DNA of 64,000 bases from Anaeramoeba flamelloides (GCA_027625915.1 JANTQA010000070.1:13893001-13957000), one strand, 5' to 3'; shown: positions 48,301 through 60,483, counted from the stretch's first letter. The notes: generated from the sequence alone by a model not told the origin. Numbers and translations are program-made.

Positions 48301-49207
48301 AAATAAAAAAAAACGCGCACAAACTTTAATTCCAAACCCCTCGCCATTAGATCTCTTAAAGTTGCATGTTAATGATAACTTGGAAAGCCAATCGATGGCA
48401 AATTCTGAAAATGAAGGAAATAATGAAAAAGAAAAATATTCTTTTCATATAAATCAAAAGAGAAAAAATCAACAAAAAAAAATTGAGAATAATAGCAGTA
48501 ATAATAATAATAATAATGCAAGAAAAAGAAAGGAAACAATTGGTAATAATATTGAAAATACAATGAAATTCATGAGAACAATTGGATGGGTTAATGGCGA
48601 TATGGAACAAAAATTATTTATTTATAAAAATCAAAATTATAATTATAGCCATAGCCATGACCACAGCTATAATGCTTCTATTAATCGATCTAAAAATAAT
48701 AATCAGAGCAACAATAATATTAATAATAATCGGAACAATAATCAGAACAATAATCAAAACAACAACACCAACAACAACAGCAGCAGCAGCAGCAACAACA
48801 ACAACAATAATAATATGAATATTAATTCCAAACAATTATGGAATTCAAGAATTGAAACAAATTTAAATAATACAAATAAAAATAAAAATAAAAAAAAAAA
48901 TAGACAACGAAATACAAATAAGAATTGGAATAATGATGATCAATACAATTATTTTAACAAAAATTATTCTCACCGAGGATCGAAAATTCATAAACCCGAA
49001 CCAACAAGAAATCAATTTACTCATGATTTTACCAATACTACTAATAATGTAACGAGAAGAAACGAAAATATTTCTTCAAGAAACTTTTCTTCTAATAGTT
49101 TCTCAAGATATGATGGGAAAACTTGGAACCCCCGAGGAAGAAATATACATTCAAATAGAGGGAAGAGCAACCGAAATAATACTAATAATTATGGCTTTCA
49201 TGATTAA
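45374..49207 (+). CDS. Rrp6/EXOSC10-like exosome protein with a degenerate exonuclease site
   Basis: Single exon, 1,277 residues. The N-terminus (1-165) fits a PMC2NT-type Rrp47-binding region interrupted by Gln/Lys/Asn runs. Residues about 270-390 contain KPQLRFQEQIDNSKKPFQPKL and YNPYSYELNSL, hallmarks of EXOSC10. The exonuclease fold spans about 370-600 (GLTCLISIST, LQRDFGLYVINLFD, DWRIRPIP) and an HRDC-like region about 719-800 (LYNWRDNIARKEDECIYSIL). The DEDD-Y catalytic acids are missing: the DxE site reads Q387-L-Y389, the exo II Asp is S445, and the exo III Asp is Y582, while Y578 is kept. Rrp6 trims rRNA, snoRNA and nuclear RNAs with the exosome; this protein should bind but not cut. 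The C-terminal third is Lys/Glu, Asn and Arg/Gly-poor low complexity. Not a pseudogene by appearance: the long frame is intact. Confidence 0.88.
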   Translation: MEQSNDLTVKLFSSLLDATKQIEPFFQSNQNQKQKPKQKQKKLNKQTQQKLVHSQKKIKVLLNKGLNWLNPIETLNLNTSHAQDLSQTQIQNKQSSNKNKNNTNSSNQKNTINSNTLNKKKKQKTRKKNLKHSQFRQLKDFSTILKLNNLIFDHVEHLLGKVLCEENVDNQEEENEKENETRNYQEKGKGRGKEKEKEKENVNVNETEMEKKNDKQNRLNKKNIEQGNVVKFVSYPNYDQSSLSQNQNQNQNQNKNKKQKQKNQELDLNDLFKPKKPQLRFQEQIDNSKKPFQPKLKNKPNCKLPLEQSLLKMKKDGTYNPYSYELNSLQFSAKQYHYYPTTKEIFESKNIKSNISLSGKEFKWVDNEEDLKLVSIQLSKVSRFSLQLYQHQFHSYQGLTCLISISTDSTDYIIDSIKLYGKLGVLLNAFTNPKIIKIMYNSQRSLLALQRDFGLYVINLFDINEAIKLFGEKELQGQNVKLSFIMKKFLNFEENSDKKVNKSKQPNEKNEIVDLMLKEFEEEEDEIKEIEKLKKSQLNDQDYDNHSHNKNNNNNDFLKNFEYIDWRIRPIPFKSLRYLRHYSFYLYNVFEFLKSSLSKQAIHQYSQSNKKLPRNTNKIKQKLIKQVFERGKELCLKGYRKPKFYSKNFFKLYNDYSFNKNENNNKNENYNSNNTNNTNNNTNTNTKNNNSNTNDNNNINNNISSIHNFNDGNEYNKFTSLKLYIFSELYNWRDNIARKEDECIYSILSNKTLFLLCKKLPTTEQSLYSLFPKTKIPIFIQKYSKNIIKILLIKFQDNEIQKRFDTLIEKAYLRLNNNKDGKNENKKLNNTIKGKEEQEERVKGKEKEKEKERKKKKEKEREMEKEKEIEKEKGVDDNNINTMRTELQKIFPKIDSSVIFEISDSEASDSNSEDMRGSSPFFIYSQNNSKGYNSNDLLLEENFKMSGKITPPEQFAPKTQKEIYELSKRNRKRNKENKKKRAQTLIPNPSPLDLLKLHVNDNLESQSMANSENEGNNEKEKYSFHINQKRKNQQKKIENNSSNNNNNNARKRKETIGNNIENTMKFMRTIGWVNGDMEQKLFIYKNQNYNYSHSHDHSYNASINRSKNNNQSNNNINNNRNNNQNNNQNNNTNNNSSSSSNNNNNNNMNINSKQLWNSRIETNLNNTNKNKNKKKNRQRNTNKNWNNDDQYNYFNKNYSHRGSKIHKPEPTRNQFTHDFTNTTNNVTRRNENISSRNFSSNSFSRYDGKTWNPRGRNIHSNRGKSNRNNTNNYGFHD

Positions 49208-51724
49208 AAATTTGTTTTTTTAATAAAAAATCTTGCGTGAGAGATCTTTTTTGATTTTTGTTGATAAAGATTTTTTGATTGCTTTCTGAAAAATGAATTG
49301 TATTATTAAATTAAATAGAAGAAAAGAAAATCGAAGAAAATGAAAAGAAAAGAATTATTATTTTGACTTATTATTCCTATTATTATTATTATTATTCTGA
49401 GATTGTGTTTTTTTATTTTTTTTTTTCATTAGTATATTTGCTAATTATATTAATATTGATATCATTTTTATTTTATTTTCATATATTTACCAGAAAAGAA
49501 AGACAGCAGCAATTAATATTTAAAAACTAAGTCCAAAAATACAAATTATCTAAATTAATTTAATTAATAGAATAGAATATTAATAATTAAATATTCAGAA
49601 GCAAAAATTATTAATCAATATAAATGAAATTATTTTTTCAGTTACCAACAAAATCCACCCTTTAATGGAAAAGAATGAATATTCACCAATTTAGACAAAT
49701 AATATTATTTTTTCGATTTATTTATTTTATTATCTTATAACAAATGCCAAGGATCTAATTTTTATTTTTAGTTATTGAATTATTTATTTATTTACATTCT
49801 TAAGTGAATAAGATTTTTAATGAATTATCTTTTTACAATATTTTTTAAATCTCTTTTATTTTTAATCCAAAAAATTTTATATTCTTTGAAACAAAAAATT
49901 TTTGATTTGTTTTTTTTTTTCGTTAATTTATTGCGATTTTTTAAGAATATAACAAAGAATATGATATTTTTATTGAAATAAATTAATAAATTATTTTTAT
50001 GTTTTTCTTTTGAAAATTTAGATATTAGAGATTTTTTTTTACGATCCTCGAGAATTCAAACTATTCCCAAAAAAAGTTAAGGAGGTAAGTACATTTTACT
50101 ATTTTGAAAAATTTTAATTGTATGAATCATACTGAAAAAAATTTTTTGAGTGCCACCAGATATTGAAACTTTGTCAACCAAAACATTATTCACTACTATA
50201 TATGTGAAAATAAAAAGTAATTCAGAGTTTAATCTTTCATTTTACGATTTTTTAAAATTTTTTTTTTTATTAAATTTTTGGTTTTTAATAAATTTGATTT
50301 TGGATCTAGAGATGTGTTTATAAAAATGAGTGAAATTAATTCAAGTATAAACCAAAAAAATGGACCCGAAAAGGTGGGTCTTTGGAACAAATATTTTCTT
50401 TTAGAAGAACAAACACGAAAGATGGCCTTTCCAAACAAATTTGTTGAAATCAAGTAGATGAAAAAAAAAAAATCCAAAGCCTAATTTGGAAGATTTTTTT
50501 TTCTTTATCTTCTTAATTTGTATGAATACAAACAATTTATAACCTTAGATTTCTAGTCCCATTACTATTTATAGTTTTTTTTTTTAAACATTTTTTTACG
50601 AATTTGCTTTCAAAATTCTAACTTTCAAATATTTTTATCAAACCAAACCAAAATAAAGAATACTATTTCAAAAATTAAAACAAGGGAATTGAATTCCAAG
50701 AATCAAAAAACAGTTACAAAAGATTCAACCCAAAATAAATGAAATATTTTTAGATAAAAATTTTAATTGGATTCAGAATTATTTTTAGTTCTCAATATAT
50801 CGGATATTAAATAATTATAAAATCAAATGAATTTGCGGATAAATAATTTTTTTTCTGAAGAAGAATTTTAAAAAATATACTATTTTTCTGAACACAATCA
50901 ATAATTAGATGAATAAAATGAAAATAGGATTTTTAAAATATATTTTGGAAATTCTTGAGAAATAAAAAGCAATTTTTTTCTCAAAAGAATTTTCCAATAA
51001 AAGTATTTCCATGAAGAACGAAAAATAAAACCAAATTAAGAATACAAAATTGTACCAAATATCACAGATAAGACCAAGAAATAAATGATTTGTATTTATT
51101 CTTTTTTGATAAATCTTTTCATTTTTTTGAATTCCATTTTTTTGTTGGTATGAAAATATATTATACTTGGGTATATTACACTTCCTTTTTTATTAAAATA
51201 TTCATATATTAAATTAAATAAATGATTTTAATTATTCAGTTTAGGATAAATGAATGCACTCATAAATTGAAAAATGTACTTAATCCCTTAACAAAAAACC
51301 TTCTTAATAGAAAAACTGATATTTGAAGATAAATATCAAAATAAAATTAATCAACCAAAATAGTTTTACAAAATCATTTTTCAAAAAAAAAATTATATTG
51401 TATGATTCATTTTATTTTATGAGAAGTATACCCTCTATTCTTTTCTGATAAGAATTTAGAATTTGAAATAAAATAGTTGGAAAATGTATTGCCTATTTGT
51501 TTAAAAATCTAAGTTTCAAAGTCACTAATCAATGGAAATAATCAAATGTGTTTAGAAAGAGAGAAATAAATTTTTAATCTAAAATTATATATGATTTATC
51601 CTTGGATTTACTTTTAAATAATTTTATTTGAAATAAATTAAACAAATATTCACTCGAATTGATACACAACAAAAAATGAAAAATTATTTATTTTTTTTAA
51701 ATTTCAAAAAATTAAAAGATTATT

Positions 51725-52170
51725 AATTAGAAATGAGCAGAAATAATAAATTTCGGATTAAAGTTGATATTCATTTAAGAAATACCCAAGCAAACCAAAA
51801 ATTTTATAAAATAATAATGTTAAAATTTTTTTTTGTCACTTTCATTTGAAATTTATTGTACAAAATTTGTCAATTTCTTTACACAATAAAAATTGTGAAA
51901 AAAAAAGATTGTTTGAAAATAAATATATTATTTTTAAAAGAAAATTGATATATTCGATAATCTTGAAGTGAATATTAATTTTCAATTTTTTTTTTTACAA
52001 TCAACTTTATTTTTAAAAAAAGTAAAGAAAAACAAAAAAACTCAAAAAAAAAAAAAAATGCAAAAAACAAAATTATTTAGCTAAATCGGAAAGAAAGATT
52101 CAAATAAATAATTGGAAATTATTTTGAGAATAAAACAGGATTTTACTCAAATAATAAGTTCTATTTTTTT
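51725..52170 (-). mobile_element. Family D fragment, reverse orientation (D6)
   Basis: It matches D5 in the same orientation: GAGCAGAAATAATAAATTTC against GAGAAATAATAAACTTC, GATATTCATTTAAGAAATAC against GGTATTCATTGAAGAAATAC, and the A-rich block near 52030-52070. The outer ends are not clear. Confidence 0.5.
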
Positions 52171-53429
52171 TTTTCAGCCAAACTGGGATTCTTTAATGAA
52201 AAGGGGGGAGTTAGTTTAATTAATAATCAATAATAATAATAATAATAAAAAGATATAAAAAGATGATTTCCAAAATTAAAAGAAAAAAGTCTTTAATATT
52301 TTCAAGAAGTAACTTAATCGTTAATAAAATATTTTTTCACTGCAGTATTAAATTTCCTAAATACTTATAATAAAATCAAACCGGATAATGAAAATAAAAA
52401 AATGATAAAACATATATTAAAAAGATTTATATAGTAAATTTTTTGATTCACTCACTTTTTAGATAATTAGAAAAACATTAAATAAAATTATTGAAAAATT
52501 ATAAATACCAATATTATCAACGTAAAGGACTTGGTATATTCAAAGTAAATTCATTATCTCTATTTTATTTAGACTAATTTCAAAATTTCTTCTATTGTAA
52601 AACATACCATTAACAGAGCATTGCGAAATATTTACATATGATTTAATTTTAATTATCAAAGCAAATAAAAATTATTCAAATCAAAGAAATTAAATTCTAT
52701 ATATGAAATTATTATTGTATTTGGATTAAAAGATAATAAATAATAAATATTTGTATCAACGTATTTATAAAAAGTAAATAATCAAGTATTTATTTAGATA
52801 AAAAATCACATATTGTTTACAATTGAATAAAATAAAAAGAGTAGTTTAAACGCCCTAAAAAATTATTTAATAAGAATTCTCTAAACAATAACTAAAAATA
52901 AGATTATTCAAATCTTTTATATGAAGTCAATTAACATATGGATTAGAAAATTTTACTTTTAAAATAAAAACTTTAAATTATTTAAATTCTTGGATTAATT
53001 CACGTATCACCAAAATTTGTAAAATTAACAGAAAGGTACCAATTCTAGCTTACAAAACAGAATTTAAAATTGATTATATAGTAATTTCGGTTAATAAAAA
53101 AAAATTCAAATTCAAAAAAAAAATAAAAAATTTATCTTTTCTAATTTAATGAAAAATAAATAAATTAATCAACAGAAAAACAATAAAATCAATTGGAATT
53201 CAAGAGAATTAATTGAATTGAAAAAAGAAATTTATAAATATAAATATAATGAATTTTTAAATTCCAAGGACTGGTAATGTCATCAGTCTTTCGAAAATTC
53301 AAAAATATTGAGATAAATATTTAATTCTATTCAATTTTTTTAAATTTTGGAATCAAGCCTTTAACTTTTTTTTTATTTTAGAAATAAAATGAAAAGTTCA
53401 AAAAAATTTTTTTATTTCTTAAATTTAAC

Positions 53430-53740
53430 TAAGCACCTTTGGTTTTTCTTGAGTTTTCTATTTTATTTTGAAAATCTATTGATTTTCCATAGTTTTTTTT
53501 TGAGTTTTCTGATTTATTTATGAAGTTTTCTAGGTTTTTTTGAGGCTTTTTTTTTATTTGGAAAATCTATTGGTTTTCGTTAGGTTTTTTTTACCATAGA
53601 AATAAACAGAAAATTTTAATAAATTTTCGGTTTATTTCTAAAGTAAAAAAAAAAACCTAGAACACTTTACAAATAAATAGATAACTCAAAAAAACCTAGA
53701 AAACTTCATAAATAAAACAGAACACCCCAAGAAAAGCTTG
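53430..53740. repeat. Family I fold-back repeat (I2)
   Basis: Two arms face each other: TTATGAAGTTTTCTAGGTTT near 53518 and AACCTAGAAAACTTCATAAA near 53690, with ATTTTAATAAATTTTCGGTT in the centre. Units of GAAAATCTATTGGTTTTC recur on the left arm. I1 at 32900-33020 shares the centre. Confidence 0.6.
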
Positions 53741-54058
53741 ACAATCTATTGTACTCTACAAAACTCTACAACAATCCATAAAAAATATTTTACAATAATA
53801 AAATATCAAAACTATTTATTTAAGTCACCAAAGATATTCAAGTTGTCCTCAGCTCAACAATCCTAAAATTCAGGACATTCAATAATTGCCTAAATAGATA
53901 TTAATATGTGATAGATAAAAACTCAAATCAATTTTTTCTTTTGTGTTTAAAACATGAAAAGAAAGAAATAATAGAAAATATTGGTCACTTTTTATGGGTA
54001 CGACCTTCCTATGAAAAAAATAGATTACTTTCTCAAAACAAATTAAAAGAAATAAATC

Positions 54059-54813
54059 TTAAGGGATTAGCGTCTACCAAGGAGAAGCTTAAGATTAAAG
54101 TATGATGTTATTGGGTTTAATAACATTAGTGCTACATTGTTCAAATGTCTCTAAAAAATCGATTGGTCAAGTAGTAATATTTGTTGATCTCATCAATTAA
54201 AAATGATCTATGTATTAGTAAAAAACTCAACAATTTCAGAATACAATCTGCATTTCGTCATAAATTTAAAGTTTGAATTATCAATATTCAGACTACAAAG
54301 TTCCAAAATATCTTTCTTAAATTTGTGGCGAAATGTAGATTAGTTACTAAAAAAATCGTTTTTTTTTAAAAATTAAATAATTCACGAATAAATTTTTTTG
54401 ACTAATTATTTCTCAAATCATGCAAATATATTGATGCTACAAGTACCTTTATCAAAAGGAAACAAAAATAATCAGTCTTTGGACTTTTATGTTGATGATT
54501 ATTGAGTTAGTTTTTGAAATTAAAAAATTAAAAAAATAGATACTTTTGAAAGTTCTAAATCTAAATTATTTAATACCAGAATACTTTATTTTGGGTTTCT
54601 ATTTTTAGATTTGGAAAAGGAATTAAAAAAATTTTTTTCAAAATGAAACTTTTTGAAGAGTGATCATTAGTAAAAAATGTAATAATTTATTGTGCAATAA
54701 GTTTTATAATAGATTTTTTAGAGCTATTTGAGAAATCGTGTACTAATACCATTTACACCCAATTACAACATACTTTAATGATTGGTAAATCTATGGTGAC
54801 GCTAATCCCTTAA
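54059..54813 (+). mobile_element. Family A TTAA-ended inverted-repeat element (A3, best preserved)
   Basis: Left end TTAAGGGATTAGCGTCTACC; right end on the other strand TTAAGGGATTAGCGTCACCA, identical over the first 16 bases. After a short gap the arms pair again (ATTAAAGTATG then ATTGGGT, on both arms), giving terminal repeats of about 90 bp. It aligns closely with A2. TTAA at both edges. No protein is encoded. Confidence 0.85.
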
Positions 54814-55727
54814 TGAATTAATTTTTAAACTGTTATAGTTTGATATTATTTAGATTAATTAATAATCGTGGAATCTATGATTTTAAGGTTAAATTTTTCA
54901 AAGGGGATTTAAGTCGAAGGGAATTTAGAATAATTAGTGCCTAATTTAAACTTCTTCAAGAATAATAAAAATAAATAAAATATTTTTTTTTATGAGTTTT
55001 ATTTTGCAAATATGTCAAAACTAGAATTCAAAATATAGACTCATAATTTAATAAATTATCAATGGCAAGGCAAACTGATATATTTCAGATATCCAAAACA
55101 CAAATTATCAAAACAAATTCTGGATCTCAGAAATATTTTCTTTTACATTTGAAAAAAGAGTGATCAGTTAATCTTATTTCTTTGTAGTTTTCTCTTTACG
55201 AACATCAATTTATTTGTAATTACGCCAAGTAGATGTTCCAAAAAGGGTAAAAATAACAATTAAAAAAAGATAATCATTTAGAATTTTATTGAAATTTTCT
55301 GAATGATTTCCAAATTAACAATATTGGCTTACTTTCAAAAGCACAAAACTTGTTTTTTAATCCAAAAAGAGTTTAAATAATTATTATTCAAAAAAAAACA
55401 AAAAGATCTTCAAAAAATCAATTCGAAATGATATGTTTTGAAATTTTATTTTGTTTTCTATAAAAAACACAATTTTTCAAAAGAATACTAGGAGTTTTTG
55501 AGTACATACATCTACTTTACAGAGATTCTATATTGTGATAGATCTTTTGGTGCAAGTAATCCTCTTGATTTTTGGTTTCTAGCCTGAAACAAGATGTATT
55601 CTTGGACTATAAAAATAATCCTAATCAAAGTAAAAACTCGTACACAATATAATTTTGGTAACAAACTCTTCATTTTTTCAATATTTTGTTTTTAAATTTT
55701 AGTCTTTTTTAAAAAATATTGTGAGAC

Positions 55728-56720
55728 ATGGAAAATCCACAATTCAAAAAGCTTGTGAATGATCTCCAGCAACAAAATAAGAATACCAAAAAAAATATTA
55801 ACGAAATGCAAGGCGAGCTGAGAAAATTAAAAACAGAAAACAAACAAATTCAACAGTCTTGTGATGAATTACAGAGAAAAGTGATCAAACAAATGCAATT
55901 TTTAGCAGATAATGACTACAAGTGTAGACAAGAAGCCTGGGACAAATTACAAGAACTTTTAAAACAAATCCCTGCACATAATACCAAAAGGAAGAAGAAG
56001 AAAAATAATTCAAAAAAAAAACAGAATAAGAAGAAAAAGGATAACAACAAAAAAAAAAAAAACCAAAACGAGGACGATGAACTTCAGAAAATCCTAAAAC
56101 TATCACAAGTAATTCATTGATCATTCATTGTAAATTGAATCAATATTAAGAAAACTTCTTTCGAAAGGGATTTGAAACAAAACTAATTTCTTTTTTAATT
56201 ATTGTCAACCTTTTTATTTTTCTTTCTTTTATTTTTTTTTCTATAATCCACGTTACTAACCAAAAAAAAATATTCTCGTCCACTTATTTCCGGGTTTGTA
56301 ATTTAACAACCAAATTCCTTTTTTTTTAATATTGAAAACGGAAATATATTTTATCAAACTTTTTCTCTTTTTAAAAGCTCCAATGGAGATCCAAAGATTT
56401 TAAAAAACATCAAATTTGTAGGTCTTAATTTATGGTGAATATTTTATTTCACGAATTAAGATCTTCCTTCTATTTATTTTTTTTTTTTTTTTTGTTCTTT
56501 TGTTTTCTTCTTTGTTTTTGTTTGTTCTTTTTTTGTTAATCAAAAACATTTTATTCATTTTTTGAATAAATATTCCAAACAAATGTATACAACTTTTCCT
56601 TTTATAATAAAATCGTGTAATTAATAAAAATCGCGATATGGTGAATAACATTTTACAATTACCATTCAGGAAAAAAAGTTAAAGAAGATTTTGAATTGGG
56701 AACCGATCAATAGAACCTGA
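55728..56720 (+). CDS. Small basic coiled-coil protein with UIM-like motif, probably two exons
   Basis: Exon 1 is 55728-56108 (127 residues from ATG). A coiled coil covers about residues 1-60 (LVNDLQQQNKNTKKNINEMQ, GELRKLKTENKQIQQSCDEL), then WDKLQELLKQIP, then a very Lys-rich stretch (RKKKKNNSKKKQNKKKKDNN). It ends EDDELQKILKLSQ, which fits the ubiquitin-interacting motif. Reading on without splicing gives VIH and a stop. A GTAATT donor after LSQ joins in phase 0 to an acceptor ATTCAG at 56669, adding EKKLKKILNWEPINRT and TGA at 56718-56720. Total would be 143 residues. The Lys-rich part could be a nuclear localisation signal. Exon 1 is convincing; exon 2 is inferred. I do not recognise the family. 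Confidence 0.6.
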
Positions 56721-58764
56721 AAATGAAAAGTAAGATTTATTAATACTGCTAAAATCAAATTCGACTTTTCAAAATTTTATCCCAAAGTTCCATAAGGAAG
56801 ATAAACCAATGTCTTGGAATATCATTTCTAATTGATTTTATGAAGATCTTTTGGCTTTGTTTAACTAACCATTACCAAAATATTGAGGGAACCTGAAATA
56901 AAAATTTTCATTTATTAATTGGAAAATAACAACTTTTGAAAAAATCGATGATGAAAAACAAAATGGGGATTTAAGACAATAAAAGTTTTTTGAATACTGT
57001 CTTTTGGTATCGGTTTTTTCTTTTGATTGATCTATTCATTAAAAATTTTTTGAAAAAATTGACAATTTTTGAGGATCTCCAAAATTACTCTCAAATTTTG
57101 ATAGAATAGTAAATTTATCTTATGTTTGTTGGTTTGATTGGAAATTATATAACGAATTATTATTTGAACTTAATATATTTCTTCTTTTAATTGATTTAAA
57201 TTTTTATTTTCAGGTTCTATTAATGTGACAAATGAAAAATTTGTTTGAACTTTTTTTACTGTTTGGGTTTTTTTCTGTTATTCCCATTTGGCCCCAATTT
57301 TTAAACCACATTGAATCAGATCGAACTCTATTCAAAAACAAGAATAATTAATTAACAATATTAAAGAAAAGTAAATAAAATTTTGCTGTCAAATGATAAT
57401 ACAAGATATAATTCTAATTTTTTCCATATAGTTAAATGTCGAAAACCATTTTTTAAGGCTATATTAATCCTCCATATTTTCAAAATTTTTATATTCAGAA
57501 TCTTTTGGTTCAAATAGATTTTGTAAACTTTAGATCAGGCTATAATTTAAATATATTTAATAAGATTTTAGTTTCTGACAATAAGAAAAAAGATCAATAT
57601 TATTAACAATGTATTTAAAGACTTCATCGCTTTTCTACTAGTATAATATTTTGACAAATTGACATAAACACTTGCACCCCATTAATATTTCTCAAAATCT
57701 GTTTGATAATAAGAATTTTCATATTTTATTTTTCCTTAAAACCAGGGTTTTTTTTTTTATTTTTTTTGCCTTTGAAATTCCCTTCTTGATGTATTTTGAT
57801 TAATACTTTTCAGTGAACATTTAAGATACTTTTTATTTTGATTACAGAGTATTTATTAAAAAAAAATCACGCAAATAATATAAGTAGTAAAAAAAAAAAC
57901 GAGAATATTTTATTGAGAGGTAAATAAGCAAACAGTAAAGTTTTTAATAGTTAATTTACTAATTTTTAATTTCTTTTTAACAAGGTTTATTTTTTTTTTT
58001 TTGACAATTTCTTGTAATAGAAATAATATGTCCCTAGGACCCAAAAAACACTAAAAATTGAAAACTGATCAAATATCTTCCATTAAAAAAATTAGAAAAA
58101 CTAAATGATAAAATAAAAATAAATAAAGTTTCAATTTAACTTTTTCTTGAAAACATTTTTTTCCAAAATTATTGAATCAAAGTTGAAATTATATATATAT
58201 ATTTAGGTACAATATCTTATTTTAACTCATTTACATAAACAAATTCGAAATTCTGGTAATTTTATTTTCACAAAAGGCACTAATTTGTTCTTCAAATGTT
58301 TTTTTATTTTTAAATGGTATAATTAAAAAAAAGTTATTTAATAAGAAAAAATTTCTGGAAAAGAATTCTAATTTAATATATTGGCTTATTCTTTGATTTC
58401 AAAATTTTATCAACACCAATTTTTCAAAAAAAAATAAAAAAAGTGCACACTAATTTGAAAAAATATTTTCGATATTTGAAAGTTAATATTGTTTTTATTC
58501 TAAAAAAAAATTATCCTAGTGGTTAATTGAATTAAGTTATAAGTCAAAATTTCGAAAAATATTAATCAGAAAAAAATAATACTTGATTTTATTAAGGACA
58601 TATTATTAATTAAACATAATTATTTTATCAGGTTAGACAAAAATATTGAAATCCTTTGATCCTTTAATCAAGAAAATAACGATAAATTTAAAGTAGAAAA
58701 TTGTGATTTTTTTTTTTTTTTAGTTTTTTTAATTTTTTCATTCAGTTATTTTTCACGTAAAATT

Positions 58765-59360
58765 AACACCCTTTCAAAAATTTAGACTCGCTTGAAATAA
58801 TAAATTGAAACTAAAAAAAATACCCTTTAGAAAACTAGAACAATTAAAATAATAAACCCAATTTGCAATTCACTTGTAAATCGTTCTAAAGATAGGAAAC
58901 CCTGATATTTTAAAAATTAAAAACAAAAAAACCAAAAACCAAAAAAAAAAAAAAATGAAAGACAATTTTTGAAATGAGCATTACAGATTTTTTATTAATG
59001 AACTTTGACTGAAAAAAACGTTAATAACAAGATTTTTTACTAATAATTAAATTCATTTGCAAAGACATTATATAGTTTCAATTTTCTTATTGATTATTTG
59101 CCATTTAGAAAATCATTTTTTTTTCCCAGATGATCTTTTGGAAAAAAAGGGGGATTAAAAGAAAATTAACCGAAAAAGAAAAAAAAAAAAGAAAAACAAA
59201 AATTTCGAAAGTAACACAAAAATTTGCAAAATTAGAAGAAAAGATTCCGATCTAAAAATTTGAAAATATTTTTTTTTGATAAGGATGTAGTGAAATAACC
59301 CTCAAAAAAACTTCAATAAACATTATAAAGTGTATAAATTTTTTTGAAATCAAGTTTATT
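58765..59360 (+). repeat. Family B interspersed repeat (B3)
   Basis: It matches B1 at both ends: TTTCAAAAATTTAGAC against TTTCAAAAATTGTGAA on the left, and CATTATAAAG on the right. The middle shares GCATTACAGATTTTTTATTA exactly. Confidence 0.6.
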
Positions 59361-59644
59361 ACAAAGTTATTACATTATCAAAAAAATCTTATTATCAAAA
59401 AATCCATTAAAATGTATTAAATTGAATTCAATACATTTTTTTTCTGAAAGTCAACAATTTCTTTAAATTGAAAAAATTTAAATATTTGGAAATATAAAAA
59501 TATAAAAATAAATTTTTTATTTTGAAATTGAAATTTTTTGAAATTGAGATTCCCTTGAACTTTTTTTATTAATCATATTTTTTTTCATTGATATCTTGTG
59601 ATTTAATATAATAATAATCATTATTTAAACTCTTTCAATTGGGA

Positions 59645-59945
59645 TACACCCATTTTAAAAAATTGAATACTTGTTTTTTTTTATATATTCCTTTGAAAAT
59701 TAAAACTTTTTAAAGTTTTAAATTTTATAAAAGTCGATGCTTTTTTAATAATTAAAAAAAAACAACTTTTCTTCAGATTCCAACTCACAGACCACATTTA
59801 AGATTCGGTTCCTCACTTTATTTAAAAATAATAAACTTTCAAAAAGTTTTAATAATTTTTTAAGTTTTCACTTTTTTAGAATAGATACCTTCAAAAATGT
59901 TTTAACAAAATTCTCACATTTAGAAAATTAATGAAACTCGAAATT
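59645..59945 (+). repeat. Family C repeat (C2)
   Basis: See C1 at 36965-37360; common words include CACATTTA, GTTCCTCACTTTATTTAAAA against AGTCCTCACTTTATTAAAAT, and AAAGTTTTAA. Confidence 0.55.
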
Positions 59946-60483
59946 TTTTTTTTTTCAACAAAAAAAGTATAATTCCACAATATATTTTTGCATTGTAAGT
60001 CACTTCTAAAGTATATAGAAAAATTGAATGAAAGTGATTAGTCCCTTAATTAAACTAATTCTTTCAATAAATTAATAATAAATTCAAAATATCTAAACCT
60101 AAAAATAAATTTGGCTATAATAAAAAAATCCAAATTACACAATTACAATTTTGAAATAAAAAATCAAAAATATTTAATTTTTTAAAGACACTTTTTTGAT
60201 TAAGAGAGGGTAAAAAATAAGAGATTTGCTCTATAAAGAAAAATATTTTTTTATTTACTCCTTCTAGAACATAATATTTAAAATCTATTTTCCAAAAAAA
60301 AAAAAAAAAAATCAAAAAAAAAAACATTTATATTTTGATTTAATAATTTAATTAAATTTGATAAATACAATTATCCCTATTTCTTTTGATTATTGGATAA
60401 AAAAAAAAAACTCAAAAAAAAGAGTAAGGATAAAATTAAAATGATTCTTGTGATAGTTTCTGGACATTTTTTAAGAATTCAAA

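Larger units (their letters stand above)
49208..55727. other. Long intergenic region with repeats D, I and A
   Basis: No gene is supported in 6.5 kb. Repeats are D6 (51725-52170), an AAT run at 52226-52247, I2 (53430-53740) and A3 (54059-54813). A short frame at 53908-54105 runs into the A3 end and has a non-ATG start. The rest is AT-rich. Confidence 0.65.
56721..60483. other. Convergent intergenic region with repeats B and C
   Basis: Between two 3' ends. No gene is visible. Family B copy at 58765-59360 and family C copy at 59645-59945; the rest is AT-rich with long poly-T and poly-A tracts. Confidence 0.7.

Noticed and set aside
53908-54105. 65-codon frame before element A3
   Set aside because: It begins at a non-ATG codon, and its last third is the terminal repeat of A3.
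60115-60327. 70-codon Phe-rich frame downstream of the ammonium transporter
   Set aside because: Translation of poly-A/T runs with no protein-like features.
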